From Actinoallomurus spadix (GTDB taxonomy: Bacteria; Actinomycetota; Actinomycetes; Streptosporangiales; Streptosporangiaceae): a stretch of DNA of 64,000 nt. The number at the start of each line of letters is the position of its first letter. The first letter of the stretch is position 1. A program made the position numbers and the translations under genes. Location of the stretch: contig NZ_JAMXMX010000004.1 in NCBI RefSeq assembly GCF_024055725.1, positions 248,001-312,000 of the forward strand, in the 5' to 3' direction. The notes beneath the pieces are model-generated. The model did not search any database. It was not told where the DNA came from and saw only the letters and a list, made by a program, of their open reading frames with translations. This document shows positions 28,931 through 37,858 of this stretch, piece by piece.

Positions 28931-29961
28931 CAGGAGGCCGCGAGCGGGTCGGCGACCTTGATCCGGCCGGCCACGATATCGTCGCGGACCTGCTTGACCT
29001 TGGCGACCACGGCCGGGTTCGCGGCCACGGTGCAGCCCGAGGAGGCCAGGTCGGAGTCGAGTGCGGTCACCCCGACCCCGTTCTCGGCCAGGCCGTAGAC
29101 CTTGGATCCGCCGGTCTTTCCCGCGGCGACGTCCTTGATCGCGTTGTACTCGGCGACGTCGACGTGCTTGAGCACGTTGTCGATGACGTTGCCCGGGCTG
29201 AGCCTGCACTGGTTCACGTCCACGCCGAAGGACTTGAAGCCGCCCGCCGCGGCGGCCTGGAAGACGCCCGGGTTGCCGCCGGAGGCGGCGGCCTCGATGA
29301 CGTCGGCGCCCTTGGCGGACGCCAGGGTCTGAGCCTGCGCCTTGGCCCGGGCCGGGTCGCTGAAGGGGTTGCTGCCGCCGACGTACAGCGGCGTGCCGTT
29401 GGTCTGCGGGGCCACCGACTTCGCGCCGGCGAAGAACGGGTCGATCCAGCGGTGGATGAAGGGGGAGTCCAGCGCGGCGACCACGCCGAGCCGGTGATTG
29501 CCGCTCAGCCGACCGGCCTCGACCCCGGCGAGGTAGGCGGCCTCGTGCTCCTTGAAGGCCACGCAGGTCACGTTGGCGGGCTGCTTCTTCGGGCAGGAGT
29601 CGACCTCGAGGAACTGCTGGGAGGGGTGCTGGGCCGGGACGGTGGCGAAGACGTCGTCGAAGGAGAAGGAGACCCCGATGAGGACGGTCGGCCTGGCCCG
29701 GACCGCGGCGTCCACGTTCCGCGCGATGCTGGTCGGATCGTTGCTCTCGTAGAGCTTGAAGCTCGCCCCGAGTTCCTGCGCGGCCTTCTTGCCGCCCGCG
29801 ACGCTGAGCTGCAGGAAGCTGTCGGTGCCGACCGGCGTGGGGGTTATGAGGATCACCGACTTCGCGGAGCCCTTGCTGGAAGAGGCGGAGGTGCCGGAGC
29901 CGCCGCAGGCGGTCAGGAGGAGGGGAAGCGTGGCAGCGGCGACGACGAGGGCTTTGCGCAT
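28930..29961 (-). CDS. BMP-family substrate-binding lipoprotein
   Basis: 343 residues, ATG 29961. A lipoprotein signal (MRKALVVAAATLPLLLTAC, Cys19 in the LTAC lipobox) is followed by a PBP1/BMP fold (VILITPTPVGTDSFLQLS, GVEAGRLSGNHRLGVV, EAAASGGNPGVFQAA). BMP proteins such as PnrA bind purine nucleosides. It heads the operon lipoprotein-ATPase-permease-permease-nucleoside hydrolase. The in-frame ATG at 30027 would place the operator inside the gene and is rejected. Confidence 0.92.
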   Translation of the reverse strand: MRKALVVAAATLPLLLTACGGSGTSASSSKGSAKSVILITPTPVGTDSFLQLSVAGGKKAAQELGASFKLYESNDPTSIARNVDAAVRARPTVLIGVSFSFDDVFATVPAQHPSQQFLEVDSCPKKQPANVTCVAFKEHEAAYLAGVEAGRLSGNHRLGVVAALDSPFIHRWIDPFFAGAKSVAPQTNGTPLYVGGSNPFSDPARAKAQAQTLASAKGADVIEAAASGGNPGVFQAAAAGGFKSFGVDVNQCRLSPGNVIDNVLKHVDVAEYNAIKDVAAGKTGGSKVYGLAENGVGVTALDSDLASSGCTVAANPAVVAKVKQVRDDIVAGRIKVADPLAAS

Positions 29962-29996
29962 GGTTGTTCCGGTCCTTGCTCGAAGAATATGGACGG

Positions 29997-30026
29997 ACCC
30001 TATCAAACGAGTAGGAAAACTAGACA
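29997..30026 (-). promoter_or_regulatory. Promoter and operator-like dyad of the nucleoside uptake operon
   Basis: On the minus strand TGTCTA (30021-30026) and TAGGGT (29997-30002) are 18 nt apart. The spacer carries TTTCCTACTCGTTTGATAGG (29999-30018), a CCTA-n9-TAGG dyad. It is identical at 17 of 20 positions to the site in the mtnA promoter. The regulator is unknown. Confidence 0.55.
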
Positions 30027-30087
30027 TAGCGCTTTTCGATCGTCTACGGTCCGGCGGAACCGCTTCCGCCGAGTGAGGAGTACGACG

Positions 30088-30735
30088 ATGAAGGCGCGAT
30101 CGATCGCAATGGCGCTGGGACTGGTCGTGGCGGCCGGCACCTCGACGGCGGCGCCGGCCGACGCGACCACGGGTTCACGGGCCGAGTTCTTCGCCGCGAA
30201 CGAGACGTCCGGCAGCTTCGATCCGAACGACCCGGTGCTGAAGACCCGCCTGACCGCGTTCGCCCACCAGGTCGAGGGGATCATCCGGACCAACGGCGGC
30301 CGCCCCCACGGCTCGACGCTGCTCAACGGCACGTTCTGGGACTCCGGCCTGCAGAAGGCGGACTACGAGCGCTCCCGGGAGTTCCACGTCGACGGCGTGA
30401 CCCCGGTCGAGGTCCACGACATCGCGCACGTGCTGGCCGTGACGTACCACCAGCAGTCCGTCCTGACCTTCCGCTACCTGCCCCGCCGGTCGAAGGACGT
30501 GAACGCCGTGCAGGTCAAGGTGCCCGGGGTGTCGTTCCAGAAGCTGCACGACGTGATCCAGTCCGAGCCGGCCCTGGGCGAGGAACTGGGCGGCGGCTCG
30601 GTGACGCCCGGCGGCCGGCTGATCGAACTGGGCGCGGTGTCCGACCTCCCGCTGATCAAGCGGCTCGTCGCGGAGGTCGGCGCCGACTGGGCGCAGGCGA
30701 AGGTCGCCTACGGGGCATGGGAGTTCGTCGGCTGA
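30088..30735 (+). CDS. Secreted protein of unknown function
   Basis: 215 residues, ATG 30088 behind GAGGAG. A clear Sec signal (MKARSIAMALGLVVAAGTSTAAPADA, cleavage about residue 27) is followed by a soluble domain with no motif that I recognise. Notable are VEGIIRTNGGRPHGSTLLNGTFWDSG and HDIAHVLAVTYHQQSVLTFRYLPR. There is no Cys in the mature part. It is divergent from the nucleoside operon and convergent with mtnD. Its control region is shared with the nucleoside operon operator, so it might be co-regulated. Confidence 0.8.
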   Translation: MKARSIAMALGLVVAAGTSTAAPADATTGSRAEFFAANETSGSFDPNDPVLKTRLTAFAHQVEGIIRTNGGRPHGSTLLNGTFWDSGLQKADYERSREFHVDGVTPVEVHDIAHVLAVTYHQQSVLTFRYLPRRSKDVNAVQVKVPGVSFQKLHDVIQSEPALGEELGGGSVTPGGRLIELGAVSDLPLIKRLVAEVGADWAQAKVAYGAWEFVG

Positions 30736-30750
30736 CCGATCTCCTCCCGG

Positions 30751-30788
30751 CCCGGTCGTGGGCGAAGCCGGCGCCGTCCACGACCGGG
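30751..30788. terminator. Terminator between secreted protein and mtnD
   Basis: CCCGGTCGTGG (30751-30761) pairs perfectly with CCACGACCGGG (30778-30788), loop 16 nt, between converging genes. Confidence 0.7.
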
Positions 30789-30799
30789 AGCCCGGCGGG

Positions 30800-31381
30800 T
30801 CAGGCCCGGGAGGCCCGCCGGGCCACGATGGAGTCGAAGTCGGGAATCCGCTCGGCGATCGGGTCGCCGGTGAAGTCGCCGACCCAGCCGTCGTCGTCGT
30901 GGAAGAACCGGATCGCCGTGAAGTCGGGTTCGGTGCCCATGTCGAACCAGTGCGTCGTGTCGCGCGGAACCGTCAGCAGGTCGCCCGCCTCGCACAGGAC
31001 GGCGTAGACCCGGTCATTGACGTGCAGGTAGAAGATGCCGGACCCGCTGACGAAGTAACGAACCTCGTCGTCGTCGTGCGTGTGCTCGGACAGGAACTTC
31101 TCCCGCGCCGCCCGCGCCTTCGCCGGCCATTCGGGGCTGCCGTCCGGATGCAGCTGCGCGACGTCGACGAGGGTGTAGCCCTCTTCCGCGACGACGCGGT
31201 CGACCTGCTCGCGGTAGGCGTCGAGGATCTCCTCCTGCGAGCCGCCGTGCCCCTCGGCCACCGGCCACTGCCGCAGGACGACGTCGATCTCCTTCAGGAC
31301 CGCGGCGATCTCGCCGGCGTCCTCCGTCTCGAGCACCGTCGCGGGACGCTCCCCGTCGGTGTACACGCTCAGATGCGTCAT
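30800..31381 (-). CDS. mtnD: Acireductone dioxygenase
   Basis: 193 residues, ATG 31381. It is a cupin metalloenzyme: metal ligands in EHTHDDDEVRYFV (H, H, E) and the late His in TTHWFDMG. With Fe it makes the methionine keto-acid from 1,2-dihydroxy-3-keto-5-methylthiopentene; with Ni it gives the off-pathway products. It is the last step before transamination in methionine salvage. It is transcribed alone, divergent from the sugar importer and mtnK operon. Its promoter carries the operator-like dyad shared with mtnA. Confidence 0.94.
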   Translation of the reverse strand: MTHLSVYTDGERPATVLETEDAGEIAAVLKEIDVVLRQWPVAEGHGGSQEEILDAYREQVDRVVAEEGYTLVDVAQLHPDGSPEWPAKARAAREKFLSEHTHDDDEVRYFVSGSGIFYLHVNDRVYAVLCEAGDLLTVPRDTTHWFDMGTEPDFTAIRFFHDDDGWVGDFTGDPIAERIPDFDSIVARRASRA

Positions 31382-31413
31382 GCGCCGATTCTCCTTCAAT
31401 CAAGGCCGGATAA

Positions 31414-31443
31414 CCAGACTAACTCAGTATGGAAAGTGGACAA
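31414..31443 (-). promoter_or_regulatory. Promoter and operator-like dyad of mtnD
   Basis: The minus strand has TTGTCC (31438-31443), a 16-nt spacer, then TAGTCT (31416-31421). The site TTTCCATACT...AGTCTGG (31414-31435) overlaps the spacer and -10, a CCAnACT/AGTnTGG dyad related to the sites at 29999 and 38972. The divergent importer operon may use the same site. Confidence 0.5.
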
Positions 31444-31672
31444 AGTGGCCCATCCGTGGCTACGCTGCCGCCCGTGATCCCGCGACGGCTTCTCGTGGGG
31501 CGTCGCCACATCGATCTGATGAGAGTGGCCGGCGCCTCCTGTTGACCGGGCCGATCCCGGCCCGTCTCTCCCCTGGCGCTCCGCGCTCCCGTATGTTCCC
31601 CGCTCCGGAGCGCCGTCCCACTCCCCGCGCGCCGCGCTGCCCGCGGCCCACCGAACGAATGATGAGATCAAC

Positions 31673-32752
31673 ATGCGCACGACCCTCGTCGCCGTCGCCG
31701 CCGGCCTGCTCTCGGTGACCGCGCTCTCCGCCTGCTCGCAGAAGTCCCCCGGTACGCAGTCCGCCGCGGCGCCGACCGATACGAGCACGCACCGGCCGAC
31801 CGAGCAGGTCCCGGAGAAGTTCGCCAAGGGTGGGGTGCACATCGCCCTGGTCCGCCAGTTGTCCTCCGGCGACTACTTCGAGCAGTGGCTGGCCGGAGCA
31901 CAGGCCGAGGCGAAGGCCCTGAACGTCACCCTGGACGTGTCCAGCGGCGACGACAACAACGACAAGCAGGCCCTGAACCTGCAGCAGGCGGTCGGGAACA
32001 AGGCCGACGCCATCATCGTGGACCACGGCTTCGCCCAGACCATCCAGCCCGCGATCAAGAAGGCGGTGGACGCGAACATCCCGGTCGTCGCCTTCGACGT
32101 CGACCCGGGCACTCCCCAGGCCGTGACGCTCGATCAGGACGACCACCAGATCGCGTCGCAGGCGCTGAGCGTGCTGAAGCAGGACACCGGTGGCAAGGCC
32201 AAGGTCGTCTACGCCTACGTCGCCGGGTTCGCGCCGCTGGACCGTCGCAACGAGACCTGGACGCAGTTCAAGAAGGACAATCCCGGCATCGCACAGGTCG
32301 CCAAGATCGGCGTGGTGAACAGTTCCACCGCGTCCGCCGTCGCCGACCAGGCGAAGGCCGCGCTGCAGGCCCATCCGGACGTCACCGCGATCTTCGCGCC
32401 GTACGACGAGTTCGCCAAGGGTGCCACCCTCGCCGTGAACGAGCTCGGCCTGCAGAACAAGGTCAAGGTCTACGGCGCCGACGTCTCCACCGCCGACATC
32501 GGTGTTCTCACCGCGGCGAAGAGCCCCTGGACGGCCACCTCCGCGACCGACCCCGCCAACGTCGGCCGCGTCGCCGTACGGGCCGCGGCGCTGCGCGTCG
32601 CCGGACGGCAGGTCGCCACGGCGCTGAAGGTGCCGCCGACGCTCATCACCCAGCAGGCGCTGCGCGACCACGGCATCACCAACGTCCAGCAGCTCGCCGG
32701 TGCCTTCCCCGCCCTGGAGACCCCGGACGTGGCGCCCGTGCCATGGAAGTGA
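31673..32752 (+). CDS. Sugar-type ABC substrate-binding lipoprotein (probable methylthioribose)
   Basis: 359 residues, ATG 31673. Lipoprotein signal with lipobox LSAC (Cys20) and a periplasmic-binding-protein type 1 fold of the ribose/galactose group (HIALVRQLSSGDYFEQWLAGAQAEAKALNV, AIIVDHG, VVAFDVDPGT). It heads an operon that runs through ATPase and permease directly into mtnK with every junction overlapping. I infer methylthioribose as ligand; ribose-like sugars are the family norm. Confidence 0.92.
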   Translation: MRTTLVAVAAGLLSVTALSACSQKSPGTQSAAAPTDTSTHRPTEQVPEKFAKGGVHIALVRQLSSGDYFEQWLAGAQAEAKALNVTLDVSSGDDNNDKQALNLQQAVGNKADAIIVDHGFAQTIQPAIKKAVDANIPVVAFDVDPGTPQAVTLDQDDHQIASQALSVLKQDTGGKAKVVYAYVAGFAPLDRRNETWTQFKKDNPGIAQVAKIGVVNSSTASAVADQAKAALQAHPDVTAIFAPYDEFAKGATLAVNELGLQNKVKVYGADVSTADIGVLTAAKSPWTATSATDPANVGRVAVRAAALRVAGRQVATALKVPPTLITQQALRDHGITNVQQLAGAFPALETPDVAPVPWK

Positions 32753-34254
32753 CCCCGGTCGTCTCCGTCTCCGGGCTGTCGAAGCGGTACGGCGCCACCT
32801 GGGCGCTGCGTGACGTCAGCCTGGAGATCGCGCCCGGCGAGGTGCTCGGTCTCATCGGCGTCAACGGCGCCGGGAAATCCACCCTCATCAAGATCCTGTC
32901 CGGCGTGACCCGCCCGACGGGCGGCGAGATCCGCGTCGACGGGACGCCCGTGGACCTGCGCGACCCGCTGCGCGCCCAGGAGGCCGGTCTGCAGACCGTC
33001 CACCAGGACATCGACGCCGGAGTGGTGTCCGGCGCCGACGTCGCCGCGAACCTGACGCTCGACGCACTGGCACCGGGCCGGTCCGGTGTCTTCGTCAGCC
33101 GGGACCGTACCCGCGCCGCCGCCCGCGCCATCGCCGAGGCCGCGCGCCTCGACGTACCGCTGGACGCGCCCGTCGAATCGCTGCCCGCCGGTGTCCGCCA
33201 GCAGATCGTCATCGCGCGCGTGCTGTCCCGCCGGCCCCGCGTGCTCATCCTCGACGAGCCGACGTCCGCACTGTCCGCCGCCGAGATCCGCGTGCTGATC
33301 GCGATGGTGCGCCGGCTGGCGGCCGACGGCGTCGCCGTCCTGTACGTCTCGCACCGGCTGAGCGAGATCCAGGAGCTGTGCGACCGCGTCGCCGTGCTGC
33401 GCGACGGCGCGATCCGCCGGGTCTTCGCGACGCCGGTCGAGGGACCCCGGCTCGTCGAGGCGATGCTGGGCGGCGAGGTCGGTGCCCTGACGCACGAGGT
33501 GCGCGACGGCGGCGAGCCGGTGCTGCGGGCGACCGGCCTGCGCACCCGCCCGGGCGCCGCTCCCCTCGACCTGACGGTCCGCGCCGGCGAGGTCGTCGGC
33601 GTCACCGGGCTCGTCGGCTCCGGCAAGACCGAACTCCTCGAGCAGTTGTACGGTGCCCGGCCGCTCGTCTCCGGAGCCCTCGACCTCGACGGGCGCCCGT
33701 ACCGGCCCCGCGACCCCGGCGCCGCGGCCGCCGCCGGCGTCGCGTTCGTCGCGGAGGAACGAGAGGCCCAGGCGGTGCTGCCCGGCTGGTCCGTACGGGC
33801 GCACGTCACGCTCCCCCGGCTCCGCGACCACAGCCGGATCGGCCTGCTGTCCCGCCGGTCGGAGTCGGCGGCGGCCCGGCGGGTCATCGAGGTGTTCGGA
33901 GTGCGCGGCCCCGGACCGGAGGCCGAGATCGGCGCGCTGTCCGGCGGCAATCAGCAGAAGGTCGTCGTCGGCCGGTGGCTGGAGGGCCGGTGCCGGCTCC
34001 TCCTGCTGGACGAGCCGTTCCGCGGCGTGGACGTCGGCGCCCGCGCCGACATCGCCCGGCGGATCCGGGAGCGGGCCGGCGCGCTCGGGGTGGTGATCGC
34101 CTCGTCCGACCCGCAGGAGGTGCTCCAGGTCGCCGACCGGGTCATCGTCCTGCACGACGGCGTACGCACCGGGGAGGTGAGCGCCGCGGACGCGTCGGCC
34201 GACCGCCTGGCCACGCTCATGGCGGGCGGCGCCGATGAAGGAGGAGGAACGTGA
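32743..34254 (+). CDS. Sugar ABC transporter ATP-binding protein, double-domain
   Basis: 503 residues, ATG 32743, overlapping the lipoprotein gene by 10 nt. The first domain has Walker A GVNGAGKST and VLILDEPTSALS. The second has Walker A GLVGSGKTE, signature LSGGNQQKVVVGRWL and LLLDEPFRGVDVGA. This is the RbsA/MglA class. It works with the lipoprotein and the single permease gene on either side. Confidence 0.94.
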   Translation: MEVTPVVSVSGLSKRYGATWALRDVSLEIAPGEVLGLIGVNGAGKSTLIKILSGVTRPTGGEIRVDGTPVDLRDPLRAQEAGLQTVHQDIDAGVVSGADVAANLTLDALAPGRSGVFVSRDRTRAAARAIAEAARLDVPLDAPVESLPAGVRQQIVIARVLSRRPRVLILDEPTSALSAAEIRVLIAMVRRLAADGVAVLYVSHRLSEIQELCDRVAVLRDGAIRRVFATPVEGPRLVEAMLGGEVGALTHEVRDGGEPVLRATGLRTRPGAAPLDLTVRAGEVVGVTGLVGSGKTELLEQLYGARPLVSGALDLDGRPYRPRDPGAAAAAGVAFVAEEREAQAVLPGWSVRAHVTLPRLRDHSRIGLLSRRSESAAARRVIEVFGVRGPGPEAEIGALSGGNQQKVVVGRWLEGRCRLLLLDEPFRGVDVGARADIARRIRERAGALGVVIASSDPQEVLQVADRVIVLHDGVRTGEVSAADASADRLATLMAGGADEGGGT

Positions 34255-35282
34255 CCCTTGTGACCGATGGTTCGCCAGAGGCGCCCCCACGCGCCCCGGC
34301 GGCCGCGCGCCTCGCCACGGCCGGCTACCGGTACGGCCTGCTCGTGGTGCTGGTCGCGGTCACCGTGTTCTTCGGCGCGGCACGGTCGTCGTTCGCGACG
34401 TACGACAACCTGCTCATCGTGCTGCAGTCGGTGGCGATCGTGGCCATCGTCGCGCTCGGCGTGACCGTCTCGATGACCGCGGGCGGCTTCGACCTGTCCG
34501 TAGGCGCCAACGTGAGCTTCGTCGTCATGGTCACCGCCCTCGCGATGGTGCGGTTCGACCTGACCGGCGCGACCGCGATCGGAATCGGCCTGCTCGCCGG
34601 CCTCCTGGTGGCGGGCGTCAACGCGCTGCTCGTCGTGGTGGCCGGAGTACCCGACCTGATCGCCACGCTCGGCACCATGTTCCTGTTCCAGGGCCTGGCC
34701 CTGATCATCACCTCGGGCCAGTCGGTGTCCGCCGGGATGACGATCGGCGGCCGGCCCGCGCCCGGCCGGTACACCTCCGGTTTCACGTGGTTCGGCTCCG
34801 GGACGGTGGCGTCCGTTCCCGTACCCGTCATCGTCATGGCGCTGCTGGCGGTCGTCGCGTACGTCTTCCTGAACAACACCCGCTGGGGCCGGGCGCTGTA
34901 CGCCATCGGCGGCAACGCCCAGGCCGCCCGGCTCGCCGGGATCCGCGTCGGCCGCTACCGCGCGCTCGCCTACGCCGTGTCCGGGCTGTGCGCCGCCGTC
35001 GGCGGCATCCTCCTGTCCGCGCGGCTCGGCCGCGGTGACGTGGGCGCCGGCGACCCTTACCTGATGCAGGCCGTCGCCGCCGCGCTCATCGGGTTCGCCG
35101 TGCTCGGCGCCAACCGGCCCAACGTCGTCGGCACCGCCGTCGGCGCGCTGTTCATCGGCGTGGTCATCAACGGGCTGACCATGCTGAACGCCCCGTACTA
35201 CACGCAGACCTTCGTCCAAGGCGCACTGCTCGTCGTCTCCCTCGTGACCAGCTTCACCCTCACCCCAGGACGTCGCCGATGA
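34251..35282 (+). CDS. Sugar ABC transporter permease
   Basis: 343 residues from GTG 34251 behind AGGAGGAAC, overlapping the ATPase gene by 4 nt. It is an RbsC-like BPD_transp_2 permease with eight to ten membrane segments and motif SMTAGGFDLSVGANVSFV near residue 75. It probably forms a homodimer because only one permease gene is present. It overlaps mtnK by ATGA. Confidence 0.93.
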   Translation: MTLVTDGSPEAPPRAPAAARLATAGYRYGLLVVLVAVTVFFGAARSSFATYDNLLIVLQSVAIVAIVALGVTVSMTAGGFDLSVGANVSFVVMVTALAMVRFDLTGATAIGIGLLAGLLVAGVNALLVVVAGVPDLIATLGTMFLFQGLALIITSGQSVSAGMTIGGRPAPGRYTSGFTWFGSGTVASVPVPVIVMALLAVVAYVFLNNTRWGRALYAIGGNAQAARLAGIRVGRYRALAYAVSGLCAAVGGILLSARLGRGDVGAGDPYLMQAVAAALIGFAVLGANRPNVVGTAVGALFIGVVINGLTMLNAPYYTQTFVQGALLVVSLVTSFTLTPGRRR

Positions 35283-36493
35283 ACGACTACGAGATCCTCG
35301 ACATCGCCGCCGTGCCGGCCTACATCGCCGGCCGCCCGGCCCTCGCGAAACGGATCGACCCCGGCCGCGTCACCGCCGTCCGCGAGGTCGGCGACGGCAA
35401 CATGAACCTCGTGTTCGTCGTCGATGCGGACGGCCAGGGAAGCGTCGTCCTCAAGCAGTCCCTGCCGTGGGTCCGGATCGCCCCGGACTGGCCGGTGACC
35501 CCTGACCGCAACGGGTTCGAGGCGAACGCCCTGGCCGCGCACGGCGCGATGGCGCCCGAGTACGTTCCCGCCCTGTACGACGCGGACGAGGACCGGCACG
35601 TCATCGCGATGGAGGACCTGTCCGATCACCGGGTCTGGCGCGGCGCGCTCATCGACGGCCTGCGCCACGAGGGCGCGGCGGCCGACCTGGGCCGGTACGT
35701 CGCACGGGTCGCGTTCGGAACCTCGGTGTTCGGCCTGGACCCGGCCGACCAGAAGGCCGCACTCGCCCGCGCCGTCAACCCGGAGCTGTGCCGGATCACC
35801 GAGGACCTGGTCTTCACCGAGCCGTACATCCGGCACGAGCACAACAGCGTGCTGCCCGCAAACGAGGCCGACGTCGCCGCGTACGTGGGCGACCCGGCGG
35901 TCCGCGCGGCGATCGGCGCCGCCAAGCTGGCCTTCATGACGCACGCCGAAGCGCTCATCCACGGCGACCTCCACACCGGCTCCGTCCTGGTCCGGGCCGC
36001 GACCGGCACCACGCCGCGCTCGACCAGGGCGTTCGACGCGGAGTTCGCGTTCTACGGGCCGGTCGGCTTCGACCTGGGAGCGCTGTGGGGCAACTTCGTG
36101 CTGGCCGCCGCCCGCGCGACCGTCCTCGGCGCGGCGGACCACGCGGCCTGGGTGCTGCGGCAGGCGAGCGTGGCCTGGGACGCCTTCGAGGCGGAGTTCC
36201 GCGCGCTGTGGCCGGGGCGTGTCGACCCGCGGGTCTTCGGCGACGGGGTGCGCGACCGCTTCCTCGGCACGGTCCGCGCGGACGCCGCCGGGTTCGCCGC
36301 GGCGAAGGCGGCGCGGCGCGTCATCGGGTTCTCCAAGGTGGCCGACATCGAGACCCTGCCGGAGGCCGAACGGGCGGTTGCCGTGCGCGGCGTCCTCCGG
36401 TCCGCCCGGCTCCTCCTCGTCGACAGCCCGCGCCACACCGACGTACGGCGCCTGTTCGACGAGGTCGGCGACATCCTGGCCACGGTGGACTGA
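35279..36493 (+). CDS. mtnK: S-methyl-5-thioribose kinase
   Basis: 404 residues, ATG 35279. It has the APH-like kinase fold of MtnK: REVGDGNMNLVFVV (G-loop), SVVLKQSLPWVR (ATP Lys), HGDLHTGSVLV (catalytic loop) and FDAEFAFYGPVGFD (metal DxE). It phosphorylates methylthioribose at C1. It is fused in one operon to the sugar importer, a strong hint that the importer carries methylthioribose. A kinase route requires MTA to be hydrolysed, not phosphorolysed, which points to the nucleoside hydrolase nearby. Confidence 0.94.
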   Translation: MNDYEILDIAAVPAYIAGRPALAKRIDPGRVTAVREVGDGNMNLVFVVDADGQGSVVLKQSLPWVRIAPDWPVTPDRNGFEANALAAHGAMAPEYVPALYDADEDRHVIAMEDLSDHRVWRGALIDGLRHEGAAADLGRYVARVAFGTSVFGLDPADQKAALARAVNPELCRITEDLVFTEPYIRHEHNSVLPANEADVAAYVGDPAVRAAIGAAKLAFMTHAEALIHGDLHTGSVLVRAATGTTPRSTRAFDAEFAFYGPVGFDLGALWGNFVLAAARATVLGAADHAAWVLRQASVAWDAFEAEFRALWPGRVDPRVFGDGVRDRFLGTVRADAAGFAAAKAARRVIGFSKVADIETLPEAERAVAVRGVLRSARLLLVDSPRHTDVRRLFDEVGDILATVD

Positions 36494-36502
36494 TCTCCCG
36501 TA

Positions 36503-36534
36503 CGGCGGGCCGCCGGCGCTCCGGCGGCCCGCCG
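36503..36534. terminator. Terminator between mtnK and mtnB
   Basis: A perfect 14-bp stem (36503-36516 with 36521-36534, arm CGGCGGGCCGCCGG) and a 4-nt loop CGCT, between converging operons. Confidence 0.85.
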
Positions 36535-36536
36535 GA

Positions 36537-37169
36537 TCAGCGGGCGGTGGCGACGGTGTAGCCGAGAAGCCAGTCGAGGCACTCGGTCACATGGCGGGCG
36601 CGGGTCAGGTCCGGACCCCAGGCGTACAGGCCGTGGGAGGCGACGATGACCGCCGGAGTGCCCGCCTCGTACGCCTCCTCGAACCGGTCGCCGAGCTCGG
36701 CCATGTCCTGGCTGTTCGCGATCACCGGGACGACGACCTCGTCATCGTCGGCCCGGCGGCCGATGCCCTTCAGCATCTCCAGGTCGCGCAGCCGGACGCC
36801 GTCCGGCCAGTGGTGCCCGGCGACGACCGCGTTGAGGGAGTGCACGTGGACGACGGCGTCCGCGCCGGTCACCGCCGCCACGCGCGCGTGCAGCCCCGAC
36901 TCCGCGGAGGGCCGCAGTGACGCGAGGCCGTCGACGGCGACCGAGACGCCGGCGTCGTCGACCACCGCGATGTCGGAGGCGCGCAGTTCGCCCTTGTCGA
37001 GGCCGCTCGCGGTGACCGCGAGCCGCAGCGGGTCGCGACTCACGACCTCGGACAGGTTGCCAGATGTTCCGCGCATCCAGCCGAGCCCGGCGAAGCGTGC
37101 CGACTCGGCCGCCAGCCGGTCTCCGGCCGCCAGGACGTGGTCGAGCGCGAGCGTTTCGGTGAAGGTCAT
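36537..37169 (-). CDS. mtnB: Methylthioribulose-1-phosphate dehydratase
   Basis: 210 residues, ATG 37169, overlapping mtnC by ATGA. It is a class II aldolase fold with zinc ligands in VVHVHSLNAVVAG and a late His in ASHGLYAWG. It dehydrates methylthioribulose-1-P to the diketo compound. It is the third gene of mtnA-mtnC-mtnB. Confidence 0.93.
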   Translation of the reverse strand: MTFTETLALDHVLAAGDRLAAESARFAGLGWMRGTSGNLSEVVSRDPLRLAVTASGLDKGELRASDIAVVDDAGVSVAVDGLASLRPSAESGLHARVAAVTGADAVVHVHSLNAVVAGHHWPDGVRLRDLEMLKGIGRRADDDEVVVPVIANSQDMAELGDRFEEAYEAGTPAVIVASHGLYAWGPDLTRARHVTECLDWLLGYTVATAR

Positions 37170-37858
37170 GCGTGGTCCTCGAGACGGTCGAAGGAGTCGA
37201 TCACGGGGTGCGGGCCGAAGCCGGCCGTGGCGTTCGGTTCACCGGGGCGGGCGACGCCGACGGTCCGCCAGCCCGCGGCCGCGGCGGCGTCCAGCTCGGC
37301 GGGCACGTCGGACAGGAACAGCGTCCGCGCCGGCTCCGCGCCGAGCGCCTCGGCGATGCGCCGATAGGAGGACTCCTCACGCTTCGGTCCCGCGTTCACG
37401 GTGTCGAAGTAGTCCTCGACGTACGCGGACAGGTCACCAGCGTCACCGTGCCGGAACCACGGGCGCTGACTCGCCACCGAGCCGGAGGAGAACACCGCGA
37501 CGCGGATCCCCTCCGCCCTCCATCGCGCCAGGGCGGGCGGCACGTCCGCGAAGAAGTGTGAGGTGAGCTCGCCGGCCGCGAAACCGGCGGCCCAGATCTG
37601 CCCCTGCAAGGTCTTCAACGGCGTCGCCTTGACGTCCCCGTCCATCCAGCGGTGCAGCACGGCGACGACCTCCGCCGTCGTGGCGGCGCCGGTCTCCGCC
37701 CGGACCTGCTCCAGGGCCTCCTTCACCTGCGGACCGTCGGCGTGGGCCTCGATCCAGAGGCCCAGGCGCGGGCGCGCGTAGTCGTACAGGCCCTTGTGGA
37801 CGGCCTCGGTGGCGCTCGTCGTGCCCTCGATGTCCAGCACGATCCAGTCGGTCGTCAT
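37166..37858 (-). CDS. mtnC: Acireductone synthase (enolase-phosphatase)
   Basis: 230 residues, ATG 37858, overlapping mtnA by ATGA. It is a HAD hydrolase with motif I as DIEGTTS (nucleophile Asp near residue 9), motif II FSSGSVASQ, and VPAELDAAAAAGWRTVGVARPGE late. It enolises and dephosphorylates the diketo intermediate to the acireductone used by MtnD. Confidence 0.94.
   Translation of the reverse strand: MTTDWIVLDIEGTTSATEAVHKGLYDYARPRLGLWIEAHADGPQVKEALEQVRAETGAATTAEVVAVLHRWMDGDVKATPLKTLQGQIWAAGFAAGELTSHFFADVPPALARWRAEGIRVAVFSSGSVASQRPWFRHGDAGDLSAYVEDYFDTVNAGPKREESSYRRIAEALGAEPARTLFLSDVPAELDAAAAAGWRTVGVARPGEPNATAGFGPHPVIDSFDRLEDHA

Noticed and set aside
28924-30087. Plus-strand extension ahead of the secreted protein
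   Set aside because: The frame is open only because of high GC opposite the BMP lipoprotein; the signal peptide and ribosome site place the start at 30088.
31480-31672. Possible SAM or methionine riboswitch before the sugar importer operon
   Set aside because: GAGAGTGGCCGG recalls the start of SAM-I/SAM-IV elements, but the conserved GGCAACC and later pairings are not there.
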